A DNA stretch of 64,000 nucleotides from 66-474 sp963771735 (GCA_963771735.1 CAVYUN010000002.1:806001-870000); one strand, 5' to 3'. Counted from the first letter of the stretch, positions 24,648-34,675 are shown. Notes: a model not told the origin generated them from the sequence alone. Translations and numbers: made by a program.

Positions 24648-26525
24648 ATGAATGCCCAACCCTCCGAACTGCTGCGCCAGACGCAGAGCCTTTCCGAAAC
24701 CGTCACCTCGCCGATTCGCGGTTCACGCAAGGTCTATGTCCGCGGCAGTCGCGGTGATGTTCGCGTGCCGATGCGCGAGATCGTGCTGGGCGATACACCC
24801 GCGATGTTCGGCACGGAGGCCAATGCGCCATTCTGCATCTACGATACCTCCGGGCCGTATACGGACGAGAACTTCGTGGCCGATCTCGCATCCGGCCTGC
24901 CGCCGCTGCGCGCAAGCTGGATCGAGGACCGCGGCGACACCGAATGGCTGCCGAACCGCACCTCCGAGTTCGGTCGCCGGCACGCCGAAGCCGCGCAACT
25001 CGCCGACGTGCGTTTTCCGAACTTGCCGAAACCGCGCCGCGCGAAAGCGGGCGGCAACGTCACCCAGATGCACTATGCACGCCGCGGCATCGTGACGCCG
25101 GAGATGGAATTCATCGCGATCCGGGAAAACCAGAAGCTCGATGCGCTGCGCGGCAGCGCCTTGGCGCAGCAGCATCCCGGGCAGTCCTTCGGCGCGGCGA
25201 TTCCGAAGGAAATCACGCCCGAGTTCGTGCGCGACGAAGTGGCGCGCGGACGCGCGATCATCCCGGCCAACATCAACCATCCCGAAACCGAGCCGATGAT
25301 CATCGGCCGCAACTTCCTGACCAAGATCAATGCCAACATCGGCACCTCGGCGGTGACCAGTTCGATCGCCGAGGAAGTGGAAAAGATGGTCTGGGCGATC
25401 CGCTGGGGCGGCGATACCGTGATGGACCTGTCCACCGGCAAGTACATCCACGAGACGCGCGAATGGATCATGCGCAACTCGCCGGTGCCGATCGGCACGG
25501 TGCCGATCTACCAGGCGCTGGAAAAAGTCGGCGGCGCGGCCGAGGAACTCACCTGGGAGCTGTTCCGCGACACCCTGATCGAGCAGGCCGAACAGGGCGT
25601 GGACTATTTCACGATCCACGCCGGTGTGCGCCTGCGCTTCGTGCCGCTGACCGCGAAGCGCGTCACCGGCATCGTATCGCGCGGCGGCTCGATCATGGCC
25701 AAGTGGTGTCTCGCCCACCACAAGGAATCGTTCCTGTACGAGCACTTCGAGGATATCTGCGAAATCATGAAGGCCTACGACGTGGCCTTCAGCCTTGGTG
25801 ACGGGCTGCGTCCGGGGTCGATCGCCGACGCCAACGACGAAGCGCAATTCGCCGAGCTCGACACGCTGGGCGAACTGACCGACGTGGCGTGGAAGCACGA
25901 CGTGCAGGTGATGATCGAAGGCCCGGGCCACGTGCCGATGCACCTGATCAAGGAGAACATGGAGCGGCAGCTGGAAAAGTGCCACGAGGCGCCGTTCTAC
26001 ACGTTGGGGCCGCTGACCACCGACATCGCGCCGGGCTATGACCACATCACCAGCGCAATCGGCGCAGCGATGATCGGCTGGTACGGCACCGCAATGCTGT
26101 GCTATGTCACGCCCAAGGAACACCTGGGCCTGCCCGACAAGGACGACGTGCGCGAGGGCATCATCGCCTACAAGATCGCCGCGCACGCGGCCGATCTCGG
26201 CAAGGGCCATCCGGGCGCGCAGGCGCGCGACAACGCGCTGTCCAAGGCGCGCTTCGAGTTCCGCTGGGAAGACCAGTTCAACCTTGGCCTCGATCCCGAA
26301 AAGGCCAAGGAATTCCATGACGAGACGCTGCCCAAGGACGCCGCCAAGACCGCTCACTTCTGCTCGATGTGCGGGCCGAAGTTCTGCTCGATGAGGATCA
26401 CCCAGGACGTCCGCGACTACGCCCGCGAACATGGCGTGGACGAAGCCGAGGCGCTCGACGAGGGCATGGCCGAGAAGGCAGCAGAGTTTCGCCAGGCGGG
26501 TGGCAACCTCTACCCGCCTCAATGA
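24648..26525 (+). CDS. thiC: Phosphomethylpyrimidine synthase ThiC
   Basis: A radical-SAM enzyme of 625 residues that rearranges aminoimidazole ribotide to HMP phosphate in thiamine synthesis. The C-terminal cluster motif is CSMCGPKFCSM, which positions CxxC-x4-C for the [4Fe-4S] cluster. Other signatures include NVTQMHYARRGIVTPEMEF, DLSTGKYIHETREWI and GPGHVPMHLI. The ATG at 24648 gives the conserved start; the frame is open upstream through the riboswitch region but is untranslated leader. No strong Shine-Dalgarno precedes the start. It is followed after seven bases by the hydroxylase pair. Confidence 0.97.
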   Translation: MNAQPSELLRQTQSLSETVTSPIRGSRKVYVRGSRGDVRVPMREIVLGDTPAMFGTEANAPFCIYDTSGPYTDENFVADLASGLPPLRASWIEDRGDTEWLPNRTSEFGRRHAEAAQLADVRFPNLPKPRRAKAGGNVTQMHYARRGIVTPEMEFIAIRENQKLDALRGSALAQQHPGQSFGAAIPKEITPEFVRDEVARGRAIIPANINHPETEPMIIGRNFLTKINANIGTSAVTSSIAEEVEKMVWAIRWGGDTVMDLSTGKYIHETREWIMRNSPVPIGTVPIYQALEKVGGAAEELTWELFRDTLIEQAEQGVDYFTIHAGVRLRFVPLTAKRVTGIVSRGGSIMAKWCLAHHKESFLYEHFEDICEIMKAYDVAFSLGDGLRPGSIADANDEAQFAELDTLGELTDVAWKHDVQVMIEGPGHVPMHLIKENMERQLEKCHEAPFYTLGPLTTDIAPGYDHITSAIGAAMIGWYGTAMLCYVTPKEHLGLPDKDDVREGIIAYKIAAHAADLGKGHPGAQARDNALSKARFEFRWEDQFNLGLDPEKAKEFHDETLPKDAAKTAHFCSMCGPKFCSMRITQDVRDYAREHGVDEAEALDEGMAEKAAEFRQAGGNLYPPQ

Positions 26526-26532
26526 GAGCGTC

Positions 26533-27534
26533 ATGAAACTGCAGGTACCGTTCGTCCAATTGCCGCTTCAATTCGACGCCGCGAAGCTCAAGGGAGAGAT
26601 GCAGGCGCTCGGAGAAGCCGCGTGGCGACCGCATCCGCAGAAGTATCCGGGTAATTTCGCGCTCCCGTTGATTTCGGTCGATGGCGACCCGGAAAGCGAC
26701 GCGATTGCCGGTCCGATGTATCCCACGCCTTACCTCGAAAGGTGCCCGTATCTCGCCCATGTCCTGCTGCGGATCGGTGCGGTATGGGGGCGCACGCGTT
26801 TGATGAAGCTGACGGCCGGCGCCGAAGTCACACCGCACGCGGACATCAATTATTACTGGCGCGATCGCGTAAGGGTCCACGTCCCCGTCGTCACGCACCC
26901 CCAGGTGCGGTTCATCTGCGGCGACGCCGAAGTGAACATGGCAGCGGGCGAGTGCTGGATCTTCGACACTTGGCGCCCGCATCGCGTCATCAATCCGGTC
27001 GACCAGGAACGCGTGCATCTGGTTGCCGATACGGTCGGCAGCGAGGCGTTCTGGGAACTCGCGGGCCGGGGACGTGTTCCAGGGCGTGTTGATGCCGACT
27101 GGGAAGCGGAGCGCTTTGATGGCGCCGCAGGCGATGCAGCCAAGGACCTGCTCCTCGAAGCCGTCAACGTGCCGCAGGTGATGACGCCCTGGGAACTTCG
27201 CGATCACATCCATTTCATCCTGAGCCATGTCGAACCACATCCCCAGCTCGCGGTCGTGCAGCAGCTGACGGGTCGCTTCATTGCCGGATGGCAGGCCTTG
27301 TGGGCGCGTTACGGGGATGATCGTGCGGGATGGAACGATTACCGCAGGCTCCTCGATGGTTACATCGCAAGCATGGAGGTCCACGCCGCCTCGCTGCAGA
27401 TATCCAACGGAATGCAATTCATCAGCACATTGAGATCGATGGTGGCCGGCGTGGCATTGGCCGATCGGCGACATCCGGCGATGCCCAATGAACCCCGTGA
27501 GCCGGTCGGAGTCACCCGGGAAGTGATGCAATGA
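26533..27534 (+). CDS. Aspartyl/asparaginyl beta-hydroxylase-like protein
   Basis: A soluble 333-residue protein. The first 165 residues match the aspartyl/asparaginyl beta-hydroxylase fold, a 2-oxoglutarate/Fe(II) dioxygenase. It has PHADINYYW (His 102, Asp 104), RVRVHVPVVTHPQVRF (His 116), CGDAEVNMAAGECWIFDTW and RPHRVIN (His 150, Arg 151). The last 130 residues are a helical region of unknown function, shared with the next gene. The substrate is unknown; related bacterial enzymes hydroxylate amino acids or peptides. It begins seven bases after thiC and overlaps the next start by four bases (ATGA), so translation of the pair is coupled. Confidence 0.85.
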   Translation: MKLQVPFVQLPLQFDAAKLKGEMQALGEAAWRPHPQKYPGNFALPLISVDGDPESDAIAGPMYPTPYLERCPYLAHVLLRIGAVWGRTRLMKLTAGAEVTPHADINYYWRDRVRVHVPVVTHPQVRFICGDAEVNMAAGECWIFDTWRPHRVINPVDQERVHLVADTVGSEAFWELAGRGRVPGRVDADWEAERFDGAAGDAAKDLLLEAVNVPQVMTPWELRDHIHFILSHVEPHPQLAVVQQLTGRFIAGWQALWARYGDDRAGWNDYRRLLDGYIASMEVHAASLQISNGMQFISTLRSMVAGVALADRRHPAMPNEPREPVGVTREVMQ

Positions 27535-29390
27535 AGTTGCCCGTTCCATTCATTCAACTGCCATTGCTCCTCGATGCGGATCGGCTCGCCGCGGAAATCA
27601 GCGCACTGGACGAAAGCCTCTGGCAGCCGCATCCGAGTGGCTTGCCTGGAAACACGGCGCTTCCGCTGGTGGCGGCCGATGGCGATCCCGCTCGCGGCGA
27701 CGCGTTGTTCGGAGTCATGCGGCCAACGCCCGCACTCGCGCGTTGCGCCTACTTGCGCCAAGTACTCGGCAGCCTGGATGCCGTGCTCGGTCGCGTTAGG
27801 CTGATGCGCCTGGAGGGCGGTGCCGAGGTCGCGTCGCACGTAGATACCAACCATTACTGGAATGAAAGGGTCCGCATCCACGTTCCGGTGACCACGCACC
27901 CGTCCGTGCAATTCCACTGTGGAGATGCCCAAACCCACATGGCTGCGGGTGAATGCTGGATCTTCGACACTTGGCGGTTGCACCGCGTGGTCAATCCGGC
28001 CAGCCATGCGCGCGTGCATCTCGTGGTGGATTCGATAGGCAGCGCGGCATTCGGCAAGCTGGTCAATGCGGGGCGCGCGCACGACCAGCCGGCGAGCGAA
28101 TGGACCGCGCGCCGGGTGGAGCCCGACGCTACTGGTTCGGGGGATGACCTGATGTTCGAGTCCGTCAACCTGATGTCACCGATGACTTATTGGGAAATGC
28201 GCGAGCACGTGAATTTCCTGATGGGCGAGTGCGAGGATCATCCGCTGCTTCCCGTGATCAAGCATTGCGCCAACGAATTCGTGCTCGAATGGCGCACGTT
28301 GTGGTTCCGGCATGGATCCGATCCGCGGGGACACGCTTCGTTCCGCACCCTGTTGGACGATTTCCTGTCCCGCATCGGCCGACTCGGCAGCGGCGTCAGC
28401 CTGCGCAACCATACGCAGCTGGTCTCAGCATTCAATGGCTTGATCGGCCAATCGGCGCGCGCGACGGATGATGCCGTCGCGGGCGAGGAGAATACGCGCG
28501 CGTCCCGGTTTCAGGCAGCGGCAACAGCGCCAGTGGATTATCAATTCGACCGCCCGGTCTTCATCGTGTCGCCGCCGCGATCGGGTTCGACCCTGTTGTT
28601 CGAGACATTGGCGCAAAGCCGGAATGTCTGCACCGTCGGTGGCGAAAGCCACGGGATCATCGAGGGCAGCACGGCTTCCGGTGTGCTCGGCGCTGCCGCG
28701 CGGGGCTATGCATCCAACCGCCTCGATGCAGAGGATGCGACGCCGGAAGTGATTGCGGCATTGCGGGATCGTTTTTGCACGCGCGCGTTCGATCGAAATG
28801 GCGACAAGATCCCGGGCCGCATTCGTCTGCTCGAGAAGACTCCCAAGAACGCCCTGCGGATTCCGTTCCTTGCCAAGGTTTTTCCCGACGCGCTGTTCAT
28901 TTACCTGTACCGCGATCCGCGCCAGGTGATGGCCAGCATGATGGAAGCATGGGAATCCGGCGGTTTCGTGACCTACCCGCACTTGCCGGACTGGACGGGT
29001 CTGCCTTGGTCGATGGTCCTCACCCCCGGTTGGCGAGAACTGATCGGCAAGTCGTTGCCCGACGTCGTGGCCGCGCAGTGGCAAGCCGTGACCGAGATGC
29101 TGCTCGACGACCTCGAAGCATTGACGCCGGATCGCTGGGTCGCGGCGCGTTACGATCGAGTCGTCGCCGATCCCGACGCCGAGATCCGCGGCATTTGCGC
29201 AGCCGTCGGGTTTGAATGGGATCGCCAGCTGCCGCATGAATTGCCGCTGGCCAATCATACCGTCTCTGCACCGGACACGGAAAAGTGGCGGAATCGCGAA
29301 TCAGATATCGTTCCTAGGTTGCAGCGGATGGCGGCAACCGTTGCCCGCGCCGAGCGCAGTTCACTCGAGAAAGGGCGTGGGGAGGCATGA
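27531..29390 (+). CDS. Fusion protein: aspartyl/asparaginyl-hydroxylase-like plus sulfotransferase
   Basis: A 619-residue, two-enzyme protein. Residues 1-310 are a paralogue of the preceding protein: same start (MKLPVPFIQLPL), Fe-ligand candidates His 103, Asp 105, His 117 and His 151, and the same helical tail. Residues about 335-600 are a sulfotransferase. VFIVSPPRSGSTLLFETL (about 343-360) is the PAPS 5'-phosphosulfate loop, LFIYLYRDPRQVMASMM is the 3'-phosphate strand, and LLEKTPKNALR is family-typical. The arrangement suggests hydroxylation of a side chain or metabolite and sulfation of the new hydroxyl, but neither the acceptor nor the order is known. Fusion and tandem duplication are seen directly; function is inferred. 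Confidence 0.85.
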   Translation: MKLPVPFIQLPLLLDADRLAAEISALDESLWQPHPSGLPGNTALPLVAADGDPARGDALFGVMRPTPALARCAYLRQVLGSLDAVLGRVRLMRLEGGAEVASHVDTNHYWNERVRIHVPVTTHPSVQFHCGDAQTHMAAGECWIFDTWRLHRVVNPASHARVHLVVDSIGSAAFGKLVNAGRAHDQPASEWTARRVEPDATGSGDDLMFESVNLMSPMTYWEMREHVNFLMGECEDHPLLPVIKHCANEFVLEWRTLWFRHGSDPRGHASFRTLLDDFLSRIGRLGSGVSLRNHTQLVSAFNGLIGQSARATDDAVAGEENTRASRFQAAATAPVDYQFDRPVFIVSPPRSGSTLLFETLAQSRNVCTVGGESHGIIEGSTASGVLGAAARGYASNRLDAEDATPEVIAALRDRFCTRAFDRNGDKIPGRIRLLEKTPKNALRIPFLAKVFPDALFIYLYRDPRQVMASMMEAWESGGFVTYPHLPDWTGLPWSMVLTPGWRELIGKSLPDVVAAQWQAVTEMLLDDLEALTPDRWVAARYDRVVADPDAEIRGICAAVGFEWDRQLPHELPLANHTVSAPDTEKWRNRESDIVPRLQRMAATVARAERSSLEKGRGEA

Positions 29391-29563
29391 GGATTGTGCG
29401 AGGTACCCGCGGCAGCCAGCGCGGGGCGATGGTCGGCTTTCCCCGCACGCACACCTGTCCGGCCTCGAGTATCGGGATCGAGGCAGTGCGTTGGCGGTGA
29501 TCGTCCCTCCGGGGTTAAACTGCTTTTCCCTCCACAGATTGCATGCAGCGAAGGAGTGACGCG

Positions 29564-30145
29564 ATGGCCGCCAAGAAACCGTTTCTCACCGATATCAAGA
29601 CCATCCGCAAGCGCGCACGGGAACACATCAACCAGGGTGCAGTGACCGAAGGCTACAAGGCCGACCGCAAGGCGGTGCTGAAAATCCTCAACGAAGCCCT
29701 GGCCACCGAGATCGTGTGCGTGCTGCGCTACAAATACCACTACTTCATGGCCTCGGGCATCAACGCCAAGAGCATCGCCCAGGAATTCCTCGAACACGCG
29801 GACGAGGAGCAAACCCATGCTGACCAGATCGCCCAGCGCATCACCCAGCTCGACGGCACGCCGAACATGTCGCCCGAGGGCCTGCTGACGCGCAGCCATT
29901 CCGAATACGTCGAGGGCGACGACCTGGCCGACATGATCAAGGAAGACCTGGTGGCCGAACGCATCGCGATCGAGAGCTATGGCGAGATGATCCGCTACAT
30001 CGGCGACGACGATCCGACTACGCGGCGCATGCTGGAGGGCATCCTGGCGATGGAAGAAGAACATGCCGAGGACCTTTCCACCATGCTGGAAAATCTCGGG
30101 CGCAAGGGCGAACCGGCCAAGAAGCGCCCGGCCGGCAAGCACTGA
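29564..30145 (+). CDS. Ferritin-like domain protein
   Basis: A 193-residue four-helix-bundle protein with paired iron-binding motifs: NEALATEIVCVLRYKYH, FLEHADEEQTHADQI, VAERIAIESYGEMI and AMEEEHAEDL, that is, E/ExxH repeated twice as in ferritins. The tail is lysine-rich. It differs from Bfr by lacking the haem methionine and having an extended N-terminus. The ATG at 29564 has AAGGAG seven bases upstream. Iron storage or oxidation is likely. It lies just downstream of the iron-dependent hydroxylase pair, but the 170-base gap means a separate promoter is possible. Confidence 0.88.
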   Translation: MAAKKPFLTDIKTIRKRAREHINQGAVTEGYKADRKAVLKILNEALATEIVCVLRYKYHYFMASGINAKSIAQEFLEHADEEQTHADQIAQRITQLDGTPNMSPEGLLTRSHSEYVEGDDLADMIKEDLVAERIAIESYGEMIRYIGDDDPTTRRMLEGILAMEEEHAEDLSTMLENLGRKGEPAKKRPAGKH

Positions 30146-30208
30146 CCCGACGACTTCATCGGCATGCCACGGATCGATCGTATTTCAACCCTTTGACGGT
30201 CGCTGCCG

Positions 30209-31801
30209 ATGAAGCAGACAGTCACCGCCAACAAGGCCGTCGACGCCGCCAGCCCATGGCGCTGGCTGGCCCTGTGGTGCGCGCTGCTGCTGCCGTTGGC
30301 GGTCTTGTTTCCGCCGTTCCCGATCGATGAAACGCGTTACCTGACCGCAGCGTGGGAGATGTTCAACTCCGGCCAGTGGCTGGTGCCGACCGTCAACGGC
30401 GCATGGTATTCCGACAAGTCGCCACTGCTGTTCTGGCTGATCGCGGGCGGCTGGAAAATCCTTGGCGTGCATACCTGGGTTGCGCGCGTCGAAGCACTGA
30501 TCGTATCGCTCGGCACGTTGCTGGCCGTGCGCCGGTTGGCTGCGCGGCTGGGCATGGATGCCCGTGGTGCCGACACCGCAATGTGGCTGCTCGCTGGCTG
30601 CCTCGGCTTCACCGTGTTCAGCACGGCGATCATGTTTGACCTGTTGCTCTCGCTGTGCGTGCTCGGCGCATTGCATGCGCTGCTCGATCTCGATGCGGGA
30701 AAGTGGAAACGCGGCACCGTCATGCTGGGCGCGACCCTCGGGCTGGGCATCCTTGCCAAGGGCCCCGTCGTGCTGTTGCACGTCGTCGCGCTGGCCCTGC
30801 TCGCACCGTGGTGGAGCGGGACCGCGCGCGTACACAAGCTGCGCTGGTATCTGGCATTGCTGGCGGGATTGCTGATCGGCGTCGCCATCGCGCTGTGCTG
30901 GTTGCTGCCGGCAGCATGGTTCGCGGGACCGACCTACTGGCAGCCGCTGGTGGACAAGGTCACGGGGCGGATCGCGGACAGCTTCGCGCACCGACGTCCG
31001 TGGTGGTGGTACCTGCCGCTGGTGCCGGTCCTGTTGCTGCCGTGGCCGCTGACCCTGCGCGCGCCGCGCGCAGGGTGGGCGGGATTGTGGCGCGGGCGGT
31101 TCGGGCGCTTCCTGTGGTGCTGGTGGGTGGTGCCGTTCGTGGCGTTCTGCGCGATCAGCGGCAAGCAGATCCATTATCTGATTCCCTTGTTGCCGGCGTG
31201 GGCGCTGGCTGGTGCGTGGCTGCTGCAACAGCCCGGTGCGCGCCTGCGCCCGATGCTGTTCGCGTTGTTCGCTTTGTTGGTTGCAATCTTGATGGCGATG
31301 CTGCCGTGGCAGGCGGCGAAGACCTTCGGCTACACACCGCAACATGCGATCGCCCTGTTCGCGCTTGTCGGATTGCTGATTGCGGTGGGTGCGTGGCGCA
31401 CATGGGGACGCAGCGCACGTGCGTTGGCTCTGTCCTCGACCGCGCTGATTTCGGCGACATTGCTGGCAGGCGCGCTGGCATACTTGCCGGCGCTCGACGT
31501 GCGTCCTGAAGCCAGGTTCGTGAAGAGCGCCTTGCAGGCGCAAGTTCCTATCGTGCACGTGGGATGGCACAACGGCTTGTTCGGTTACACCGGCCGACTG
31601 CACCAGCCTTTGCCCTGGATTCCGCTTGCGCAAGTTTCCGCGTGGTGTCGCGCACACCCCAATGGCATCCTGCTGACCAGCGACCGCAATACCGAGCCTG
31701 CGGGCGCGACGCCCTTCCGGGCGTGGCCGTATTTTCTTGCCGGCGATCATCGCCTTGCGGCGTGGCACGCGTCGCAGGTGTCCGAGGCCGCATCGCGCTG
31801 A
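30209..31801 (+). CDS. GT39 family (ArnT-like) membrane glycosyltransferase
   Basis: A 530-residue polytopic protein with about ten to twelve hydrophobic segments. The GT-C catalytic loop is PPFPIDETRYL just after the first membrane helix (Asp-Glu pair), followed by WLVPTVNGAWYSDKSPLLFWL, as in ArnT and PMT-type enzymes that use polyprenyl-phosphate sugars. The soluble C-terminal part starts near residue 420. A candidate role is addition of a sugar to lipid A or another envelope acceptor. It has a second GT39 paralogue at 52.3 kb. Confidence 0.86.
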   Translation: MKQTVTANKAVDAASPWRWLALWCALLLPLAVLFPPFPIDETRYLTAAWEMFNSGQWLVPTVNGAWYSDKSPLLFWLIAGGWKILGVHTWVARVEALIVSLGTLLAVRRLAARLGMDARGADTAMWLLAGCLGFTVFSTAIMFDLLLSLCVLGALHALLDLDAGKWKRGTVMLGATLGLGILAKGPVVLLHVVALALLAPWWSGTARVHKLRWYLALLAGLLIGVAIALCWLLPAAWFAGPTYWQPLVDKVTGRIADSFAHRRPWWWYLPLVPVLLLPWPLTLRAPRAGWAGLWRGRFGRFLWCWWVVPFVAFCAISGKQIHYLIPLLPAWALAGAWLLQQPGARLRPMLFALFALLVAILMAMLPWQAAKTFGYTPQHAIALFALVGLLIAVGAWRTWGRSARALALSSTALISATLLAGALAYLPALDVRPEARFVKSALQAQVPIVHVGWHNGLFGYTGRLHQPLPWIPLAQVSAWCRAHPNGILLTSDRNTEPAGATPFRAWPYFLAGDHRLAAWHASQVSEAASR

Positions 31802-31915
31802 CCTTCCGCCCGCCATGCGTTTAGGCATCAACGGGACGTTTTGCGCATGGCGCGCCTGCGAGTTCTCGCTGCGACGCCCATTGGACGCAGGCAGCCCGGC
31901 GTGATCCGAGGCCCG

Positions 31916-34444
31916 CTATCGGCGCCGAGGCTTGGCGCGATGGGTGGGACTGGCGTTCCATGGATCGTCGGGCCAAGGGTGTTTCGGATATCGCCCTTTC
32001 AATTCCTTCTTAACTTCAGCGTAGGTGCGCTCCCAGAATCCGCGCAGATCCTGCGTGACCTGGATCGGCCGGCCACCTGGCGACAGCAAGTGCAATGTCA
32101 CCGGTACCCGGCCGCAAGCGATGCGAGGGGTTTCTGAAAGTCCGAACAATTCCTGCAATTTCACGGCGAGTACCGGCGAAACTTCGGACATCGACGTATC
32201 CAGTGCCGCAGCGTAATCGAGCCGGCGGGTCATGCCGCTGGGCACCGTGATGGCGTCCGGCGCCGCTTCGTCGAGCAGTTTGCGCTGAGGCCAGTCGAGC
32301 AGGCAGGCGAACGCATCGGAGAGATCCGATGCTGATAGCGCATCCAGTTTACGCTTGCCGGCAAGCGCGTGCGCAAGCCAGGTTTCCAGCGAGTCCAGCA
32401 GTGCCGCGTCCGAGACATCCGGCAGTCTCGACTCGGGCATCACGCGACGCATCCAGGCAATCCGTGCGCGCAAACGCGTGGTCACTTCGCTCCAGGGCAG
32501 CGCCGCAATACCACGTGCTCGGATCGTCGCCAGCAATGTCGGCAACGCGTCGTCTGCGCTTACCCGCACGGCTCGTCGCTCCAGCACGAGCGAATCGAAG
32601 CGGCGCTCTTCGTAAGCTTCAACAACGCCGTTGGCGTTGACGTTCATGGCACGTTCGCGCACGAAGCGTTGCGGGTAATCGTGTTCCAGCAGCAATGGAT
32701 CGAACGGTGCGGCTGCAAGGATCAGACTGTCGCGCGCATCGAAGCGCGCCTCGCTGACGATGAGCCAAGGCTCGCCGAGCAACATCGAGGCCTCGTGCAG
32801 GCGTGCGCCGCGCCCGTTGGCGAGCTGGTAGCGACGAGGGTCTTTGGCGTCCTGCCTGGCGACTCGATCCGGAAACGCGTGCAACAGCAGATTGCCCACG
32901 GTCAGCGCATTCGGCATGCCGCTGGCGCCATGCCGCACATCCAAGCGCTTGCGCCAGCCGCGTGCGGCCTGTTCGATTGCGGACAGTGCGCCAGCGTCTG
33001 CATCATGCACCGTGCGCATACCGCCGTCACGATAGCGGTGCAACGTATCGATCCGCGCACGCAGGTCGTCGTTGAAATCGCCGCGCAGCGGCGAACGCGC
33101 ATCCAGCAAAGCCAGCAGATCCGCGATCAGCGCACGCAAACCATTGGGCGCACGCAATGCCGCGGCGGCCAGGCGCGGGCTCGCACCCAGTTGCAGCGTT
33201 TCCCGACCAAGTGGCGTGATGCGCAACTCGGCGTCCAGCGCGCCCAGCCGTTGCAACAGATCGCGCGCGGCGGCCAGTGCACCGGCGGGCGGCGGATCCA
33301 GCCAATGCAGCATCGAGACCGCATCCGGCCCCACGCCCCAGGCGGCGAGTTCCAGTGCAAGCCCCGACAATTCCGCCTGCGCGATCTCGGGCGTGCGCGA
33401 GGCTTCGAGCCGCCGGCTTTGCGGCCACGACCGATACGCGACGCCTGGAGCAACGCGGCCGGCGCGGCCGGCGCGCTGGTCGGCCGAGGCCTGTGAAATG
33501 TTCACGGTTTGCAGCCGCGTGAAACCGGAGTTCGGATCGAAGCGCGGCTCGCGCGCCAGCCCCGAATCGATCACGGCGCGCACGCCCGGTACCGTGATCG
33601 AGGATTCGGCGACATTGGTCGCAAGGATGACGCGGCGGATACCTGCATCCGCCGGAGCCAGCACAGCCTGCTGGTCGGCCAGTGACAACTCGCCGTGCAA
33701 AAGGGTGACCTGGACATTGCGCACCTGCGGGATGCCGACCTGCAGCATTCGTCGTGCTTGCGCGATTTCGCGCCGGCCAGGCAGGAACACCAGTACGTCG
33801 CCATCGGTTTCGTCGAGTGCCTGCCGAACCGTGCGGGACAGGTGCGCGATTTCGTCTTCGCCGCGGCGGGCGGGCGGATATTCGATGCGAACCGGAAATG
33901 CCCGGCCAACGCTGCGTAGCAGTGGTGCGGGCAACCAATCCGCAACGCGTGCGTCATCCAGCGTCGCCGACATCACCAGGATGCGAAGGTCGGGACGCAG
34001 GCTTTGCTGGACGTCCAGCGTCAACGCGGCGCCCAGATCGCCGGCCAGATGCCGTTCATGGAATTCGTCGAACACGATCGCGCCGACATCCGGCAGCTCG
34101 GGATCGTCCTGCAGCATTCGGGTGAGGATGCCTTCCGTGACCACTTCGATGCGCGTCGCGCTGGATACGCGCGACTCGAAGCGGATGCGATAACCCACTG
34201 TCCGGCCAACCGCCTCACCACGTTGCGCGGCCATGAATTCGGCTGCCGCGCGGGCCGCGATCCGGCGCGGCTCCAGCATCACGATCTTGCGGCCGGCCAG
34301 CCATGTTTCATCCAGCAGCGCCGGCGGCACCTGCGTGGTCTTGCCGGCGCCGGGTGGCGCCTCAAGCGCGAGTCGCGGATGTGCCGCCAGCGACGCGCGG
34401 ATGCGCGGCAGCAACGCGGTGACGGGGAAATCCGCAGCATCCAT
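31916..34444 (-). CDS. hrpB: ATP-dependent helicase HrpB
   Basis: A DEAH-type helicase of 842 residues. Motifs in order: APPGAGKTT (I), LEPRRIAARAA (Ia), VTEGILTRML, VFDEFHERHL (II, here DEFH), VMSATLD (III), VFLPGRREI (IV), ATNVAESSITVPGVRAVID (V) and QRAGRAGRVAPG (VI). The C-terminal HrpB domain ends GFWERTYAEVKKELKGRYPKH. The role in bacteria is poorly defined, probably RNA remodelling. The start MDAADFP at 34444 was chosen because a TACAAT -10 box sits seven bases upstream, implying a leaderless transcript; the frame is open a further 18 codons. Confidence 0.94.
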   Translation of the reverse strand: MDAADFPVTALLPRIRASLAAHPRLALEAPPGAGKTTQVPPALLDETWLAGRKIVMLEPRRIAARAAAEFMAAQRGEAVGRTVGYRIRFESRVSSATRIEVVTEGILTRMLQDDPELPDVGAIVFDEFHERHLAGDLGAALTLDVQQSLRPDLRILVMSATLDDARVADWLPAPLLRSVGRAFPVRIEYPPARRGEDEIAHLSRTVRQALDETDGDVLVFLPGRREIAQARRMLQVGIPQVRNVQVTLLHGELSLADQQAVLAPADAGIRRVILATNVAESSITVPGVRAVIDSGLAREPRFDPNSGFTRLQTVNISQASADQRAGRAGRVAPGVAYRSWPQSRRLEASRTPEIAQAELSGLALELAAWGVGPDAVSMLHWLDPPPAGALAAARDLLQRLGALDAELRITPLGRETLQLGASPRLAAAALRAPNGLRALIADLLALLDARSPLRGDFNDDLRARIDTLHRYRDGGMRTVHDADAGALSAIEQAARGWRKRLDVRHGASGMPNALTVGNLLLHAFPDRVARQDAKDPRRYQLANGRGARLHEASMLLGEPWLIVSEARFDARDSLILAAAPFDPLLLEHDYPQRFVRERAMNVNANGVVEAYEERRFDSLVLERRAVRVSADDALPTLLATIRARGIAALPWSEVTTRLRARIAWMRRVMPESRLPDVSDAALLDSLETWLAHALAGKRKLDALSASDLSDAFACLLDWPQRKLLDEAAPDAITVPSGMTRRLDYAAALDTSMSEVSPVLAVKLQELFGLSETPRIACGRVPVTLHLLSPGGRPIQVTQDLRGFWERTYAEVKKELKGRYPKHPWPDDPWNASPTHRAKPRRR

Positions 34445-34451
34445 CGAGCGC

Positions 34452-34457
34452 ATTGTA
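34452..34457 (-). promoter_or_regulatory. -10 box for a leaderless hrpB transcript
   Basis: On the minus strand TACAAT is followed by seven bases (GCGCTCG) and then the hrpB ATG at 34444. RNA synthesis would begin at or next to the start codon. This fixes the start at MDAADFP. No clear -35 hexamer is visible. Confidence 0.5.
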
Positions 34458-34675
34458 AGCGTGGCGATGTTCCGCACCGAGTGGCCGGCCGCTCGCACGA
34501 AGTCTTTTCCTGTGAGATCCGTACAAAACTGCGGCGACCGGCGTCAGTTTAGAATTCGTCAACACATGTCAGTGCACAAGACTGCGACGCACATCCTGAT
34601 TGGCACGCGTCGTGCAAATGTGCGTACCTGGATTCACGACAACAATTGCACATTCGGTCTTTGCGGCACGCCAAA

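Noticed and set aside
24723..26534. A 603-codon open frame opposite thiC.
   Set aside because: Shadow of thiC, a canonical enzyme with intact cluster-binding motif.
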